Source: an uncultured Slackia sp. (GTDB lineage: Bacteria > Actinomycetota > Coriobacteriia > Coriobacteriales > Eggerthellaceae). From it: a stretch of 17,532 nucleotides of DNA. The notes under the pieces are model-generated. The model was given only the letters and a program-made list of their open reading frames with translations. It did no database searches and had not been told where the DNA came from. Shown one piece after another: positions 7,224-12,852 of this stretch. The first letter of the stretch is position 1. The number at the start of each line of letters is the position of its first letter. The DNA is taken from assembly GCA_900555495.1 (NCBI GenBank), contig USLD01000008.1, positions 1-17,532 of the forward strand. The letters run 5' to 3'. Made by a program: the position numbers and the translations under genes.

Positions 7224-7528
7224 CGTGGCGCGCCTTTTCGGCCCCGCTCGTCATGAAGTTTGGAAAAAAGAGGCCTCTCAGGTCATTTTTTCGAGGTTCT
7301 GCCACGAAGGAGGCGGTGTCGAAGGGGTGCGGGGCGGTTTAGCTGCTGTTAACGGTATGTTTTCCACCGCGAACGGCGAATTTTCTGCATGTGACGGTAC
7401 GCTCCGCTCGGTTTTCGTGCCAAATCTCGCATTTTTTGGCCGAGAAGGGCTGGAAAATCCAAACTACGTAAAAGCGCGATTCCGATTGGGGGCGAACAGG
7501 ACGTTTCGTCCGGGGCGTAAGCCGCCGG
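7224..7528. other. Unexplained AT-shifted intergenic element
   Basis: These 305 bases contain no gene I recognise, yet are clearly poorer in GC than their surroundings, especially 7250-7310 and 7410-7470. Visible structure: an 8-bp inverted pair AGTTTGGA (7257-7264) / TCCAAACT (7458-7465) about 190 bases apart; a 10-bp palindrome AGAGGCCTCT (7269-7278); a hairpin GCCAAA / TTTGGC near 7419-7440; and GGACG-TTT-CGTCC (7499-7511). An in-frame open stretch reads a loose 7-residue repeat (VNGMFS-TANGEFS-ACDGTLR, about 7348-7410). A 29-codon frame also starts at ATG 7254 but has no ribosome site. It could be a small RNA, a short-protein locus, or a remnant of a dispersed repeat. Confidence 0.35.
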
Positions 7529-7963
7529 CTAACTTCGGCGGGTTTGGATCAGGTGCCTGATCGCGTCGATCGCGTGCCCGCGAAACATCGCGCGCGGGCC
7601 GGCGTATGCCATGCACGTGCGTTGCCAGGCCGCTTCGTCGGGCGCATAGCAGTGGTTCGAGCAGGTTTTGCACGACGGCCTGGGGTCGCGCGTGCATAGC
7701 GCTCGGCGCACTTCCCCGTAGCGCACATGCATGGCGCAATCGGGGCACAGGCGCGGCACCTTGCGCGCAGGGTAGACGCCCGCTTCGACGGCTTTGCTGC
7801 GAAACGGCACGCGCTGCCCGTCGTCATGATGGTCGGCGCAGTAGATTTCCGCCATGCCCGCCAGGGTGACGATATCGCGGGCGATATCCTTGCAGCGGAA
7901 TTTTTCGGAGATGCGCTCTCCGAGACGCTCGTAGGATAGCTCGATGGCTTCTTCGGTGTTCAC
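7529..7963 (-). CDS. ygbA: YgbA-like (nitrous oxide-stimulated promoter family) cysteine-rich protein
   Basis: The protein has 144 residues. The start is GTG at 7963 with AAGGA six bases upstream. The C-terminal half matches the YgbA_NO family: CPDC (73-76), Cys90, then CKTCSNHC (Cys98, Cys101, Cys105), Tyr106, and the closing block MAYAGPRAMFRGHAIDAIRHL (written with breaks: MAYAGPR at 118-124, AIRHL at 134-138). An N-terminal IYCADHH (40-46) adds Cys42 and His45/46, so the protein probably binds metal or an iron-sulfur centre. In E. coli the gene is derepressed under nitric oxide stress; its biochemical role is not well settled. It sits 15 bases after the DUF1836 gene on the same strand, so the two are probably co-transcribed. 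No nitric-oxide regulator site was identified here. Confidence 0.8.
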   Translation of the reverse strand: MNTEEAIELSYERLGERISEKFRCKDIARDIVTLAGMAEIYCADHHDDGQRVPFRSKAVEAGVYPARKVPRLCPDCAMHVRYGEVRRALCTRDPRPSCKTCSNHCYAPDEAAWQRTCMAYAGPRAMFRGHAIDAIRHLIQTRRS

Positions 7964-7978
7964 GCTCGTCCTTCCGCG

Positions 7979-8593
7979 TCAGCGCAGGCTGGAGAATTCC
8001 AGGCATTTTTCCAGATAGATTTTATTCGCGATCGCCGTGGCCGCTGCGATTACGATCCTGCGTTCGAGCGAAAGCTCGTCGGCTTGCGAAATGCGCAGCG
8101 AGAAGGCGAAGCCGCTCGGGTCTTCGATCGCCCATTCGCTCAGATTGCGCGCGCTCGTAGTGCCGCAGAACAGCGAACGGAGGCTTTCTTCGGCGGCCGT
8201 GCAGAAGAAGTCGTAGGCGCGCTCGGTGGAAGAGGCGCCCGCTTGCACGGCGAATAGGCGCTGGATGTCGGATATCGAAACCGAGCGCTTCATCAGGCAG
8301 ATGAAGATAAGCAGCGCCACGTGTTCGCGCCCGTAGCGTTTGTGCACGGGCGTGGGGATGAGCTTTTGTTTGACGTAGTTGTTCACCATCGACGAGGTGA
8401 GCAGCTTCTCTCCTTCGGGGAGCAAAGGCCGCAGCTGGTCGTCCACGTACGTGAGCACCTGATCCATATATAGCTCGATGGCCGGCAGCTCGCTATATCG
8501 GGGAAAATGCAGCGTCTGCACGAATGCTTCGAAATCATGGAGGGCGCACTCGAAGGCGGTCGAGGCTTCTTCAGTGTTGTTCAAAGGTTCCAT
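7979..8593 (-). CDS. DUF1836 family protein, putative MerR-like DNA-binding regulator
   Basis: The protein has 204 residues. Residues 36-115 match the DUF1836 core: LPAIELYMDQVLTYV, then SSMVNNYVKQKLIP (68-81), KRYGREHVALLIFI (86-99) and a SISDIQRL helix. The middle block has the layout of a MerR-type winged helix (helix, turn, recognition helix, wing with RYGREH), so DNA binding is likely. The C-terminal half (about 120-204) is a helical region without recognised motifs. The start at 8593 lacks a clear ribosome site; it may be leaderless or start elsewhere. It is divergent from degV, with an AT-rich gap of 151 bases that contains a palindrome, and heads a two-gene unit with the ygbA-like gene. 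Regulation of degV or itself is inference. Confidence 0.78.
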   Translation of the reverse strand: MEPLNNTEEASTAFECALHDFEAFVQTLHFPRYSELPAIELYMDQVLTYVDDQLRPLLPEGEKLLTSSMVNNYVKQKLIPTPVHKRYGREHVALLIFICLMKRSVSISDIQRLFAVQAGASSTERAYDFFCTAAEESLRSLFCGTTSARNLSEWAIEDPSGFAFSLRISQADELSLERRIVIAAATAIANKIYLEKCLEFSSLR

Positions 8594-8675
8594 ATGCGTA
8601 GCTTATCGTCGTTCGGTCGGTTTTCACGGAGATGGAGAAGGACACCATGATGCTTTCTTGTAAAATTCACATTGC

Positions 8676-8704
8676 TTGACATGATATGGAGCATTACATA
8701 ATCT
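8676..8704 (+). promoter_or_regulatory. Consensus sigma-70 promoter of degV
   Basis: A perfect -35 TTGACA (8676-8681) and -10 TAATCT (8699-8704) are separated by 17 bases. This is the best promoter in the window. Transcription would start near 8711, about 34 bases before the degV ATG. Confidence 0.82.
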
Positions 8705-8721
8705 GGTATTCAATACTAGAT
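8701..8721. promoter_or_regulatory. 21-bp palindrome overlapping degV -10 and start site
   Basis: ATCTGGTATT-C-AATACTAGAT pairs at 9 of 10 positions around a single central base (only 8705/8717 fails, as a G-T). It covers part of the -10 and the expected transcription start, the classic place for a repressor operator. The divergent DUF1836 protein is a natural candidate to bind it, but nothing here proves that. Confidence 0.55.
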
Positions 8722-8744
8722 ATAAATCGAGGAAAAAGGATCGC

Positions 8745-9605
8745 ATGGAAAAGGCCCAAAAAATTGCCGTGATCACCGATTCGTGCTCGGACGTTCCTGT
8801 TGAACTCGCTGCCGAACTGGGCATATATGTAGTTGCTCTGCACATCAACTATCGTGATGCGTCGTATCGCGACCGCGTGGACATCCAACCCGACGAAGTG
8901 TACGCGCGCTTCGCGGAAGAGATCCCTCGCACATCCACCCCTGCTCCGTCCGATGTGGCCGAAGCGTTCGATGCCATGGTGGCCGACGGCGTGACCCATG
9001 TGGTCGCCGTTACCATCTCCTCGGGCCTTTCCGGCACGCACGACCTGTTCAAGAGCGTCGCTACGGGCTATCGAGACCTGACCGTCGAAGTGGTCGACAC
9101 CAAAAGGATCGGCCTGGGCTCCGGCCTCACTGCGGTCGAGGCCGCGCGCTTGGCGCAGCAGGGCGTTCCGTTCGACGAAATCGTCGCGGCCGCTTATCGT
9201 TCGGCCCAGTCCACTTACGCGTATTTCTGCGTCGATACTCTTGAATACCTGTACAAGGGCGGCCGCATCGGCAAGGCCGTGTATTCGATCGGTTCTGCTC
9301 TCGACGTGCGTCCCATCATCGCGTGCAACGACGAGGGCGTCTACGTCCCCGTGGCGAAGGCGCATGGCCGCAAGGCCTCGTTGAAAAAAGCCCTTTCTAT
9401 CGTGAAGAAGAAGGCGGCAGGCGCGAAGCGCTATCGTTTCGCGGTCGTGCATGGAGGCGCTTACGAAGAGGCGCGTGCGCTGTTCGAGCAGGGTTGCGAG
9501 GCCATGTCCGACGCCGAAGAGTTCGTCTTCGAGCAGATTTCTCCCGCTCTCGTGGTCCATACGGGTCCCGGCCTGATCGGCATCGGCGTGCAGATTCTCG
9601 ATTAA
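8745..9605 (+). CDS. DegV family fatty-acid-binding protein (FakB-like)
   Basis: The protein has 286 residues, the usual DegV length. The ATG at 8745 follows GAGGAAAAAGGA (8729-8740). Family motifs appear in order: ITDSCSD (10-16), TSTPAPS (63-69), SSGLSGT (92-98), DTLEYLYKGGRIG (164-176), and HTGPGLIG (272-279). DegV/FakB proteins hold a single fatty acid in a two-domain pocket and present it to the kinase FakA for phosphorylation, feeding exogenous fatty acids into phospholipid synthesis. Thr64 and Ser/Thr in SSGLSGT, and His272, correspond to the carboxylate-binding zone by position. No FakA gene lies in the window, as is common for DegV paralogues. It is monocistronic between a strong promoter with an overlapping palindrome and a strong terminator, suggesting it is specifically regulated. 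Confidence 0.93.
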   Translation: MEKAQKIAVITDSCSDVPVELAAELGIYVVALHINYRDASYRDRVDIQPDEVYARFAEEIPRTSTPAPSDVAEAFDAMVADGVTHVVAVTISSGLSGTHDLFKSVATGYRDLTVEVVDTKRIGLGSGLTAVEAARLAQQGVPFDEIVAAAYRSAQSTYAYFCVDTLEYLYKGGRIGKAVYSIGSALDVRPIIACNDEGVYVPVAKAHGRKASLKKALSIVKKKAAGAKRYRFAVVHGGAYEEARALFEQGCEAMSDAEEFVFEQISPALVVHTGPGLIGIGVQILD

Positions 9606-9666
9606 GCGCCCTTTCGGCCTCGGGGAATGCCCGGCGTTTCCGGCCGGCATGGCTTTACGAATCCGC

Positions 9667-9696
9667 AACGGCCCGCCATTTCGGCGGGCCGTTTTT
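9667..9696 (+). terminator. Rho-independent terminator after degV
   Basis: An 11-bp perfect stem AACGGCCCGCC / GGCGGGCCGTT with loop ATTTC runs into TTTTT. Confidence 0.92.
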
Positions 9697-9743
9697 CTTA
9701 TTGTGATTCAGGGCGTTTTCGCTGCGTGCCCACCGCTGCGTCG

Positions 9744-9749
9744 TACAAT
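9744..9749 (+). promoter_or_regulatory. -10 element (TACAAT) of ferritin gene
   Basis: TACAAT lies 57 bases before the ferritin ATG and after the degV terminator. No good -35 is visible at the right spacing, and no iron-box-like palindrome was noticed. Confidence 0.4.
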
Positions 9750-9805
9750 ATCCGCATCGAAAGGGCGAGCCGCCACGCGCGGCGTTTCGGAAAGGAAGCG
9801 TTTCA

Positions 9806-10324
9806 ATGGACAAGAAGGTGTACGAACTGATCAACGACCAGATCAACGCCGAGCTGTATAGCGCGTATCTGTACATGTCGTTTGCCGATTACTACGAGGA
9901 AGAGGGCCTGCAGGGCTACGCGAACTACTACATGATCCAGGCTGCCGAAGAGCGCGACCATGCCTTGATTTTCCGCAACTACCTGCACGACAACGGCGAG
10001 AAGATCAAACTCGCCGCCATCGGCCAGCCCGACAAGGAGTTCAGCGATTTCATGGGCCCGCTGGAGGCCGCGTTCGAGCATGAGCGCTATATCACCGCCC
10101 GCATCAACGCCATCTACGCCGCCGCGGCCGAGGTGAAGGACTACCGCTGCATGAAGTTCCTCGATTGGTTCATCGACGAGCAGATGGAAGAGGAGACCAA
10201 CGCAGACGACATGATCACCAAGATGCGCCTGTTCGGCTCCGATGCCAAGGCGCTCTACGACCTCGATCGCGAGTACGCCTCCCGCGTGTATTCCACGCCG
10301 TCGCCGCTCGCCAACGCGAAATAA
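9806..10324 (+). CDS. ftnA: Bacterial non-heme ferritin
   Basis: The protein has 172 residues, typical for bacterial ferritin. The ATG at 9806 is preceded by AAAGGAAG (9791-9798). Ferroxidase residues are all present: Glu16 (INAELYSAYLY), Glu49 and His52 (AAEERDHALIF), Glu93 (EHERYITARIN), and Gln126/Glu129 in DEQMEEET (124-131), with Glu125 and Glu129 matching the third iron site of E. coli FtnA. The 24-subunit shell oxidises Fe2+ and stores it as a mineral, limiting free iron. It has no heme-binding Met in the bacterioferritin position, so it is not a bacterioferritin. The gene stands alone: a hairpin and a new promoter separate it from acpS. Confidence 0.95.
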   Translation: MDKKVYELINDQINAELYSAYLYMSFADYYEEEGLQGYANYYMIQAAEERDHALIFRNYLHDNGEKIKLAAIGQPDKEFSDFMGPLEAAFEHERYITARINAIYAAAAEVKDYRCMKFLDWFIDEQMEEETNADDMITKMRLFGSDAKALYDLDREYASRVYSTPSPLANAK

Positions 10325-10375
10325 AGCATCCGTCGTACGGGCATGCGCTTGCGTATGCGATGAACTCGGTTTCCA

Positions 10376-10402
10376 AGAGGCCGCGCTGCGTGCGCGGCCT
10401 CT
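10376..10402 (+). terminator. GC hairpin after ferritin, weak terminator
   Basis: An 11-bp perfect stem AGAGGCCGCGC / GCGCGGCCTCT with loop TGCGT lies 52 bases after the ferritin stop. It has almost no T-run (only scattered T's follow), so termination may be partial or Rho-assisted. Confidence 0.6.
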
Positions 10403-10536
10403 GTCGTTCGGGCGCGATTCCGGTCGGGTTCCCTTTTCGTGCGCGAGCTTCTCGAACATTGTTTCGCGACCGTTTCGTCTGTTCGCGTTTCCGCCTGTTC
10501 GCATGCGCTTTTCATGTGTTGCAGGCCCCTCTGGAG

Positions 10537-10542
10537 TACAAT
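10537..10542 (+). promoter_or_regulatory. -10 element (TACAAT) of the acpS operon
   Basis: TACAAT followed by GGCGG lies 27 bases before the acpS ATG, leaving a short leader that just holds the GAAAGGA ribosome site. A good -35 at 16-18 bases is missing. Confidence 0.45.
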
Positions 10543-10568
10543 GGCGGAAACAGACGAAAGGAACGCCT

Positions 10569-11126
10569 ATGACTGTCGGCCTCGGAGTCGATATCGTCGA
10601 GATAGAACGCATGAAAGCCGTGCTCGCACGCACGCCTGCGTTCGCGCGTAAGGCGTTCACTCCCGAAGAGCGCGCCTATTGCGACGCAAAGCCCAATCCC
10701 GCCGCCCATTACGCCGCCCGATTCGCCGCGAAAGAGGCCGTATGCAAGGCCCTCGGCACGGGCATCCTCGCCCATGGCGTGCGCATGACCGATGTCGAAG
10801 TGGTGCGCGACGGGCGCGGCAAGCCTGCCGTGGCGCTTCACGGGAAAGCCGCCGCCGCGGCTCGCGATCAGGGGGTCGTCGAAGTTCCGCTTTCTCTGTC
10901 CTACACCCATAGCGTGGCGGTGGCAAACGCGGTGGCCATCACGGAAGAATCCAAGGTCGAGCGCGAGAAGCGCCGCGATGCGAAGGCCGATCTGGCCAGG
11001 CAGTTCAAAAGCGTTCGCTCCATGCTCGACGATCTAGGGTCGCAAACGGCCCGGCAGACGGAGGCGATTGCCGCGCACGGCGCGCCGTCGTCCGATGCTC
11101 CCGTTTCTCGGAAAGGCGGGTATTGA
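10569..11126 (+). CDS. acpS: Holo-[acyl-carrier-protein] synthase with C-terminal extension
   Basis: The protein has 185 residues. The ATG at 10569 follows GAAAGGA. AcpS transfers the phosphopantetheine arm of CoA to a serine of acyl carrier protein, needed for fatty acid synthesis. Mg2+-site motifs are clear: GVDIVEIERM (6-15, Asp8) and RFAAKEAVCKALGTG (51-65, Glu55, Lys59); the core ends in LSYTHSVAVANAVA (110-123). Standard AcpS ends at about 120-126 residues, but this one carries about 58 extra residues, rich in Lys/Arg/Glu at first (ESKVEREKRRDAKADLARQF) and then Ser/Ala/Gly-rich, predicted helical then disordered. The extension stays in frame without unusual codons and ends one base before the nnrD ATG. 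It is the first gene of a tight three-gene operon. Confidence 0.95.
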   Translation: MTVGLGVDIVEIERMKAVLARTPAFARKAFTPEERAYCDAKPNPAAHYAARFAAKEAVCKALGTGILAHGVRMTDVEVVRDGRGKPAVALHGKAAAAARDQGVVEVPLSLSYTHSVAVANAVAITEESKVEREKRRDAKADLARQFKSVRSMLDDLGSQTARQTEAIAAHGAPSSDAPVSRKGGY

Positions 11127-11127
11127 T

Positions 11128-12045
11128 ATGAAGTCGATCACATCCAAGAAGGCCGCTCGCGCGCTGCCGGCGCTTCGCGCCGATGCGAATAAATACACGC
11201 GCGGGGTCTGCGAACTCGTGGTGGGAAGCGACCGCTTCGTCGGCGCCGCCGTTTTGGCGGTATCGGCGGCGAACCGCATGGGCGCAGGTTACGTGAAGGC
11301 ATATACATGCGACAAAGCCGCCGACGTGCTGCATATCGTGCAGCCGTCGGCGGTCGTGCTTTCCGAGCGGGCGTTTTTCGAAGAGGACCACGTTTTCGAC
11401 GAACGTCGTCCGCGCGCCGTGGTGGCGGGGTGCGGCATGGCGGGCACCGACGAGGAAATCCGCCGCATGCTCGACTTGCTCGAAGCCTGCAAGGCCCCCG
11501 TGGTGCTCGATGGCGGCGGCCTGCGCGCCCTGGCCTGCGAGGAAGGCGCCGCGGCGGCGCGCCGCCGTTTCGTCGAGGGAATTCCCACGGTCATCACTCC
11601 GCATGGCGGCGAGGCGTTGCGCCTTATGCGCTTTCTTGCGGAAAGCTTGCAGGACGTGCCCGACCCCAGTCGTCTGAAGCCCCAGGAAATGGCGCTCGTG
11701 TTGGCGCGGGCGTTCGGCGTGACCTGCGTCTTGAAGGGGCCCGATACATTTATCGCCACGGGCGACGAAGCATCGGCGGGTGATGTGGCGGCCATGTTGC
11801 AGGGGACCCCGGCGCTCGCCAAGGCGGGAACGGGCGATATCCTGGCCGGCATGATCGGGTCGTTGATAAGCCAAGGCGCCGAGGTTTTCGACGCGTGCGC
11901 CGCCGCTACGTTTCTGCATGCCCGCGCCGGCATGTTGGCCTCGGTCGATCGATGCGAGCTGTGCGTGACGGCGGAAGACGTTCTCGACCATATAGCCGCG
12001 GCGACGGCCGCGCTCGACCGCAAGATTCGAAAAGAGGGAAACTGA
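11128..12045 (+). CDS. nnrD: ADP/ATP-dependent NAD(P)H-hydrate dehydratase (single domain)
   Basis: The protein has 305 residues. The ATG at 11128 begins one base after the acpS stop, with GAAAGGCGGG upstream; an earlier in-frame ATG at 11068 lies within acpS and is not favoured. The ribokinase-like dehydratase domain shows NKYTRGVCELVVGSDRFVGA (21-40), NRMGAGYV (49-56), TPHGGEALRL (157-166), LKGPDTFIA (202-210) and AKAGTGDILAGMIG (231-244) with catalytic Asp237. The enzyme uses a nucleotide phosphate to restore damaged hydrated NAD(P)H. The N-terminal epimerase domain (NnrE/YjeF_N) that is usually fused is absent, so an epimerase must be encoded elsewhere or is dispensable. Pairing with acpS is frequent in bacteria. 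Confidence 0.93.
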   Translation: MKSITSKKAARALPALRADANKYTRGVCELVVGSDRFVGAAVLAVSAANRMGAGYVKAYTCDKAADVLHIVQPSAVVLSERAFFEEDHVFDERRPRAVVAGCGMAGTDEEIRRMLDLLEACKAPVVLDGGGLRALACEEGAAAARRRFVEGIPTVITPHGGEALRLMRFLAESLQDVPDPSRLKPQEMALVLARAFGVTCVLKGPDTFIATGDEASAGDVAAMLQGTPALAKAGTGDILAGMIGSLISQGAEVFDACAAATFLHARAGMLASVDRCELCVTAEDVLDHIAAATAALDRKIRKEGN

Positions 12046-12046
12046 C

Positions 12047-12637
12047 ATGAGCAATATCCGTATCGAGCTGATGGATTCGCGCGACGAATTCAGGCCGGGC
12101 CGCAGCGGCGGCTCGGTTAACTGGATGCAGCTTCTTTCGGGCATCTTGCTGCTGGCGTTCGGCGCGTTGTGCGTGTTCTGTCCCTTGGAGGTGCTGGTCG
12201 GGTTCAATGTGATAGCCGCCGTTTTGATCATGATCGCCGGCGGTATAAACACGGCGGCTTACATCCGCGCGCGCAACACCCTGTTCGAGCAGAGCGGCTG
12301 GAGCCTGTTTTTCGCAATCATGCTCATTTTGATCGGCGTCATGCTGATCATGTTTCCCATGGTAGGCGTGGCGTTCATGGGATGGGCGCTCGGCCTGGGC
12401 GCGATCCTGTTCGGCGTAGTGCAGCTGGTGGCGGCCCGCAGGTTCTACGCGGTGGGCGCAGGAATCGGCCTGCTCGTGGGCATTTCGGGAATCGCCGAAG
12501 TGGTGCTGGGCGTTCTACTGTGCGTCTGGCCCTCCAACCTGGGAATCTTCATCGGATTGTTCGCCTTCGTGCATGCCGTCGACATGATCGTGTTCAGTCT
12601 GCCGATCGGTCGCGACCGCACCAACACCCTTTGGTAG
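12047..12637 (+). CDS. HdeD/DUF308 family six-TM membrane protein
   Basis: The protein has 196 residues. The ATG at 12047 starts one base after the nnrD stop, with GAGGG about eight bases before it, so the gene is translationally coupled. After a polar N-terminus (1-24), six helices lie at about 26-46, 50-72, 84-103, 106-130, 137-160 and 164-186. They form three two-helix repeats, each with an aromatic/hydrophobic-Pro turn: FCPLEVLVGF, MFPMVGVAFMG and VWPSNLGIFIG, which is the DUF308/HdeD architecture. In E. coli HdeD is linked to acid resistance, but the biochemical function is unknown and may differ here. It is the last gene of the acpS operon. Confidence 0.88.
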   Translation: MSNIRIELMDSRDEFRPGRSGGSVNWMQLLSGILLLAFGALCVFCPLEVLVGFNVIAAVLIMIAGGINTAAYIRARNTLFEQSGWSLFFAIMLILIGVMLIMFPMVGVAFMGWALGLGAILFGVVQLVAARRFYAVGAGIGLLVGISGIAEVVLGVLLCVWPSNLGIFIGLFAFVHAVDMIVFSLPIGRDRTNTLW

Positions 12638-12657
12638 CACGCGCTTCTTGCGCAGAC

Positions 12658-12712
12658 GGCCCCCTTTCCGCGGCCCGGCGTCATGTCGGCGGGAAAGGGG
12701 GCCTTGTTGTGT
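12658..12712 (+). terminator. Terminator of the acpS-nnrD-hdeD operon
   Basis: A 12-bp perfect stem GGCCCCCTTTCC (12658-12669) / GGAAAGGGGGCC (12692-12703), with a long structured loop, is followed by TTGTTGTGTT. Confidence 0.8.
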
Positions 12713-12796
12713 TCCGATCCGCCGCTGTGCAGGGACGCGGCTCGGGTTCCCTTGTGGCGATGCCGTGCCGCCGTGGTTCGGAGGCATGGGCGCATG

Positions 12797-12802
12797 TATC
12801 AT
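12797..12802 (+). promoter_or_regulatory. -10 element (TATCAT) of ligA
   Basis: TATCAT followed by AGGCGG lies 51 bases before the ligA ATG and after the operon terminator. No convincing -35 is present. Confidence 0.4.
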
Positions 12803-12852
12803 AGGCGGCTGGAACAACGTATGACGCATCGAGGAATTCGGAGATCCGCATC

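Noticed and set aside
7254..7343. 29-codon frame starting ATG AAG TTT GGA in the intergenic element
   Set aside because: No ribosome site and no family; kept only as part of the unexplained element.
8478..8663. 61-codon plus-strand frame crossing the DUF1836 start
   Set aside because: Antisense to a recognised gene, no ribosome site, no domain.
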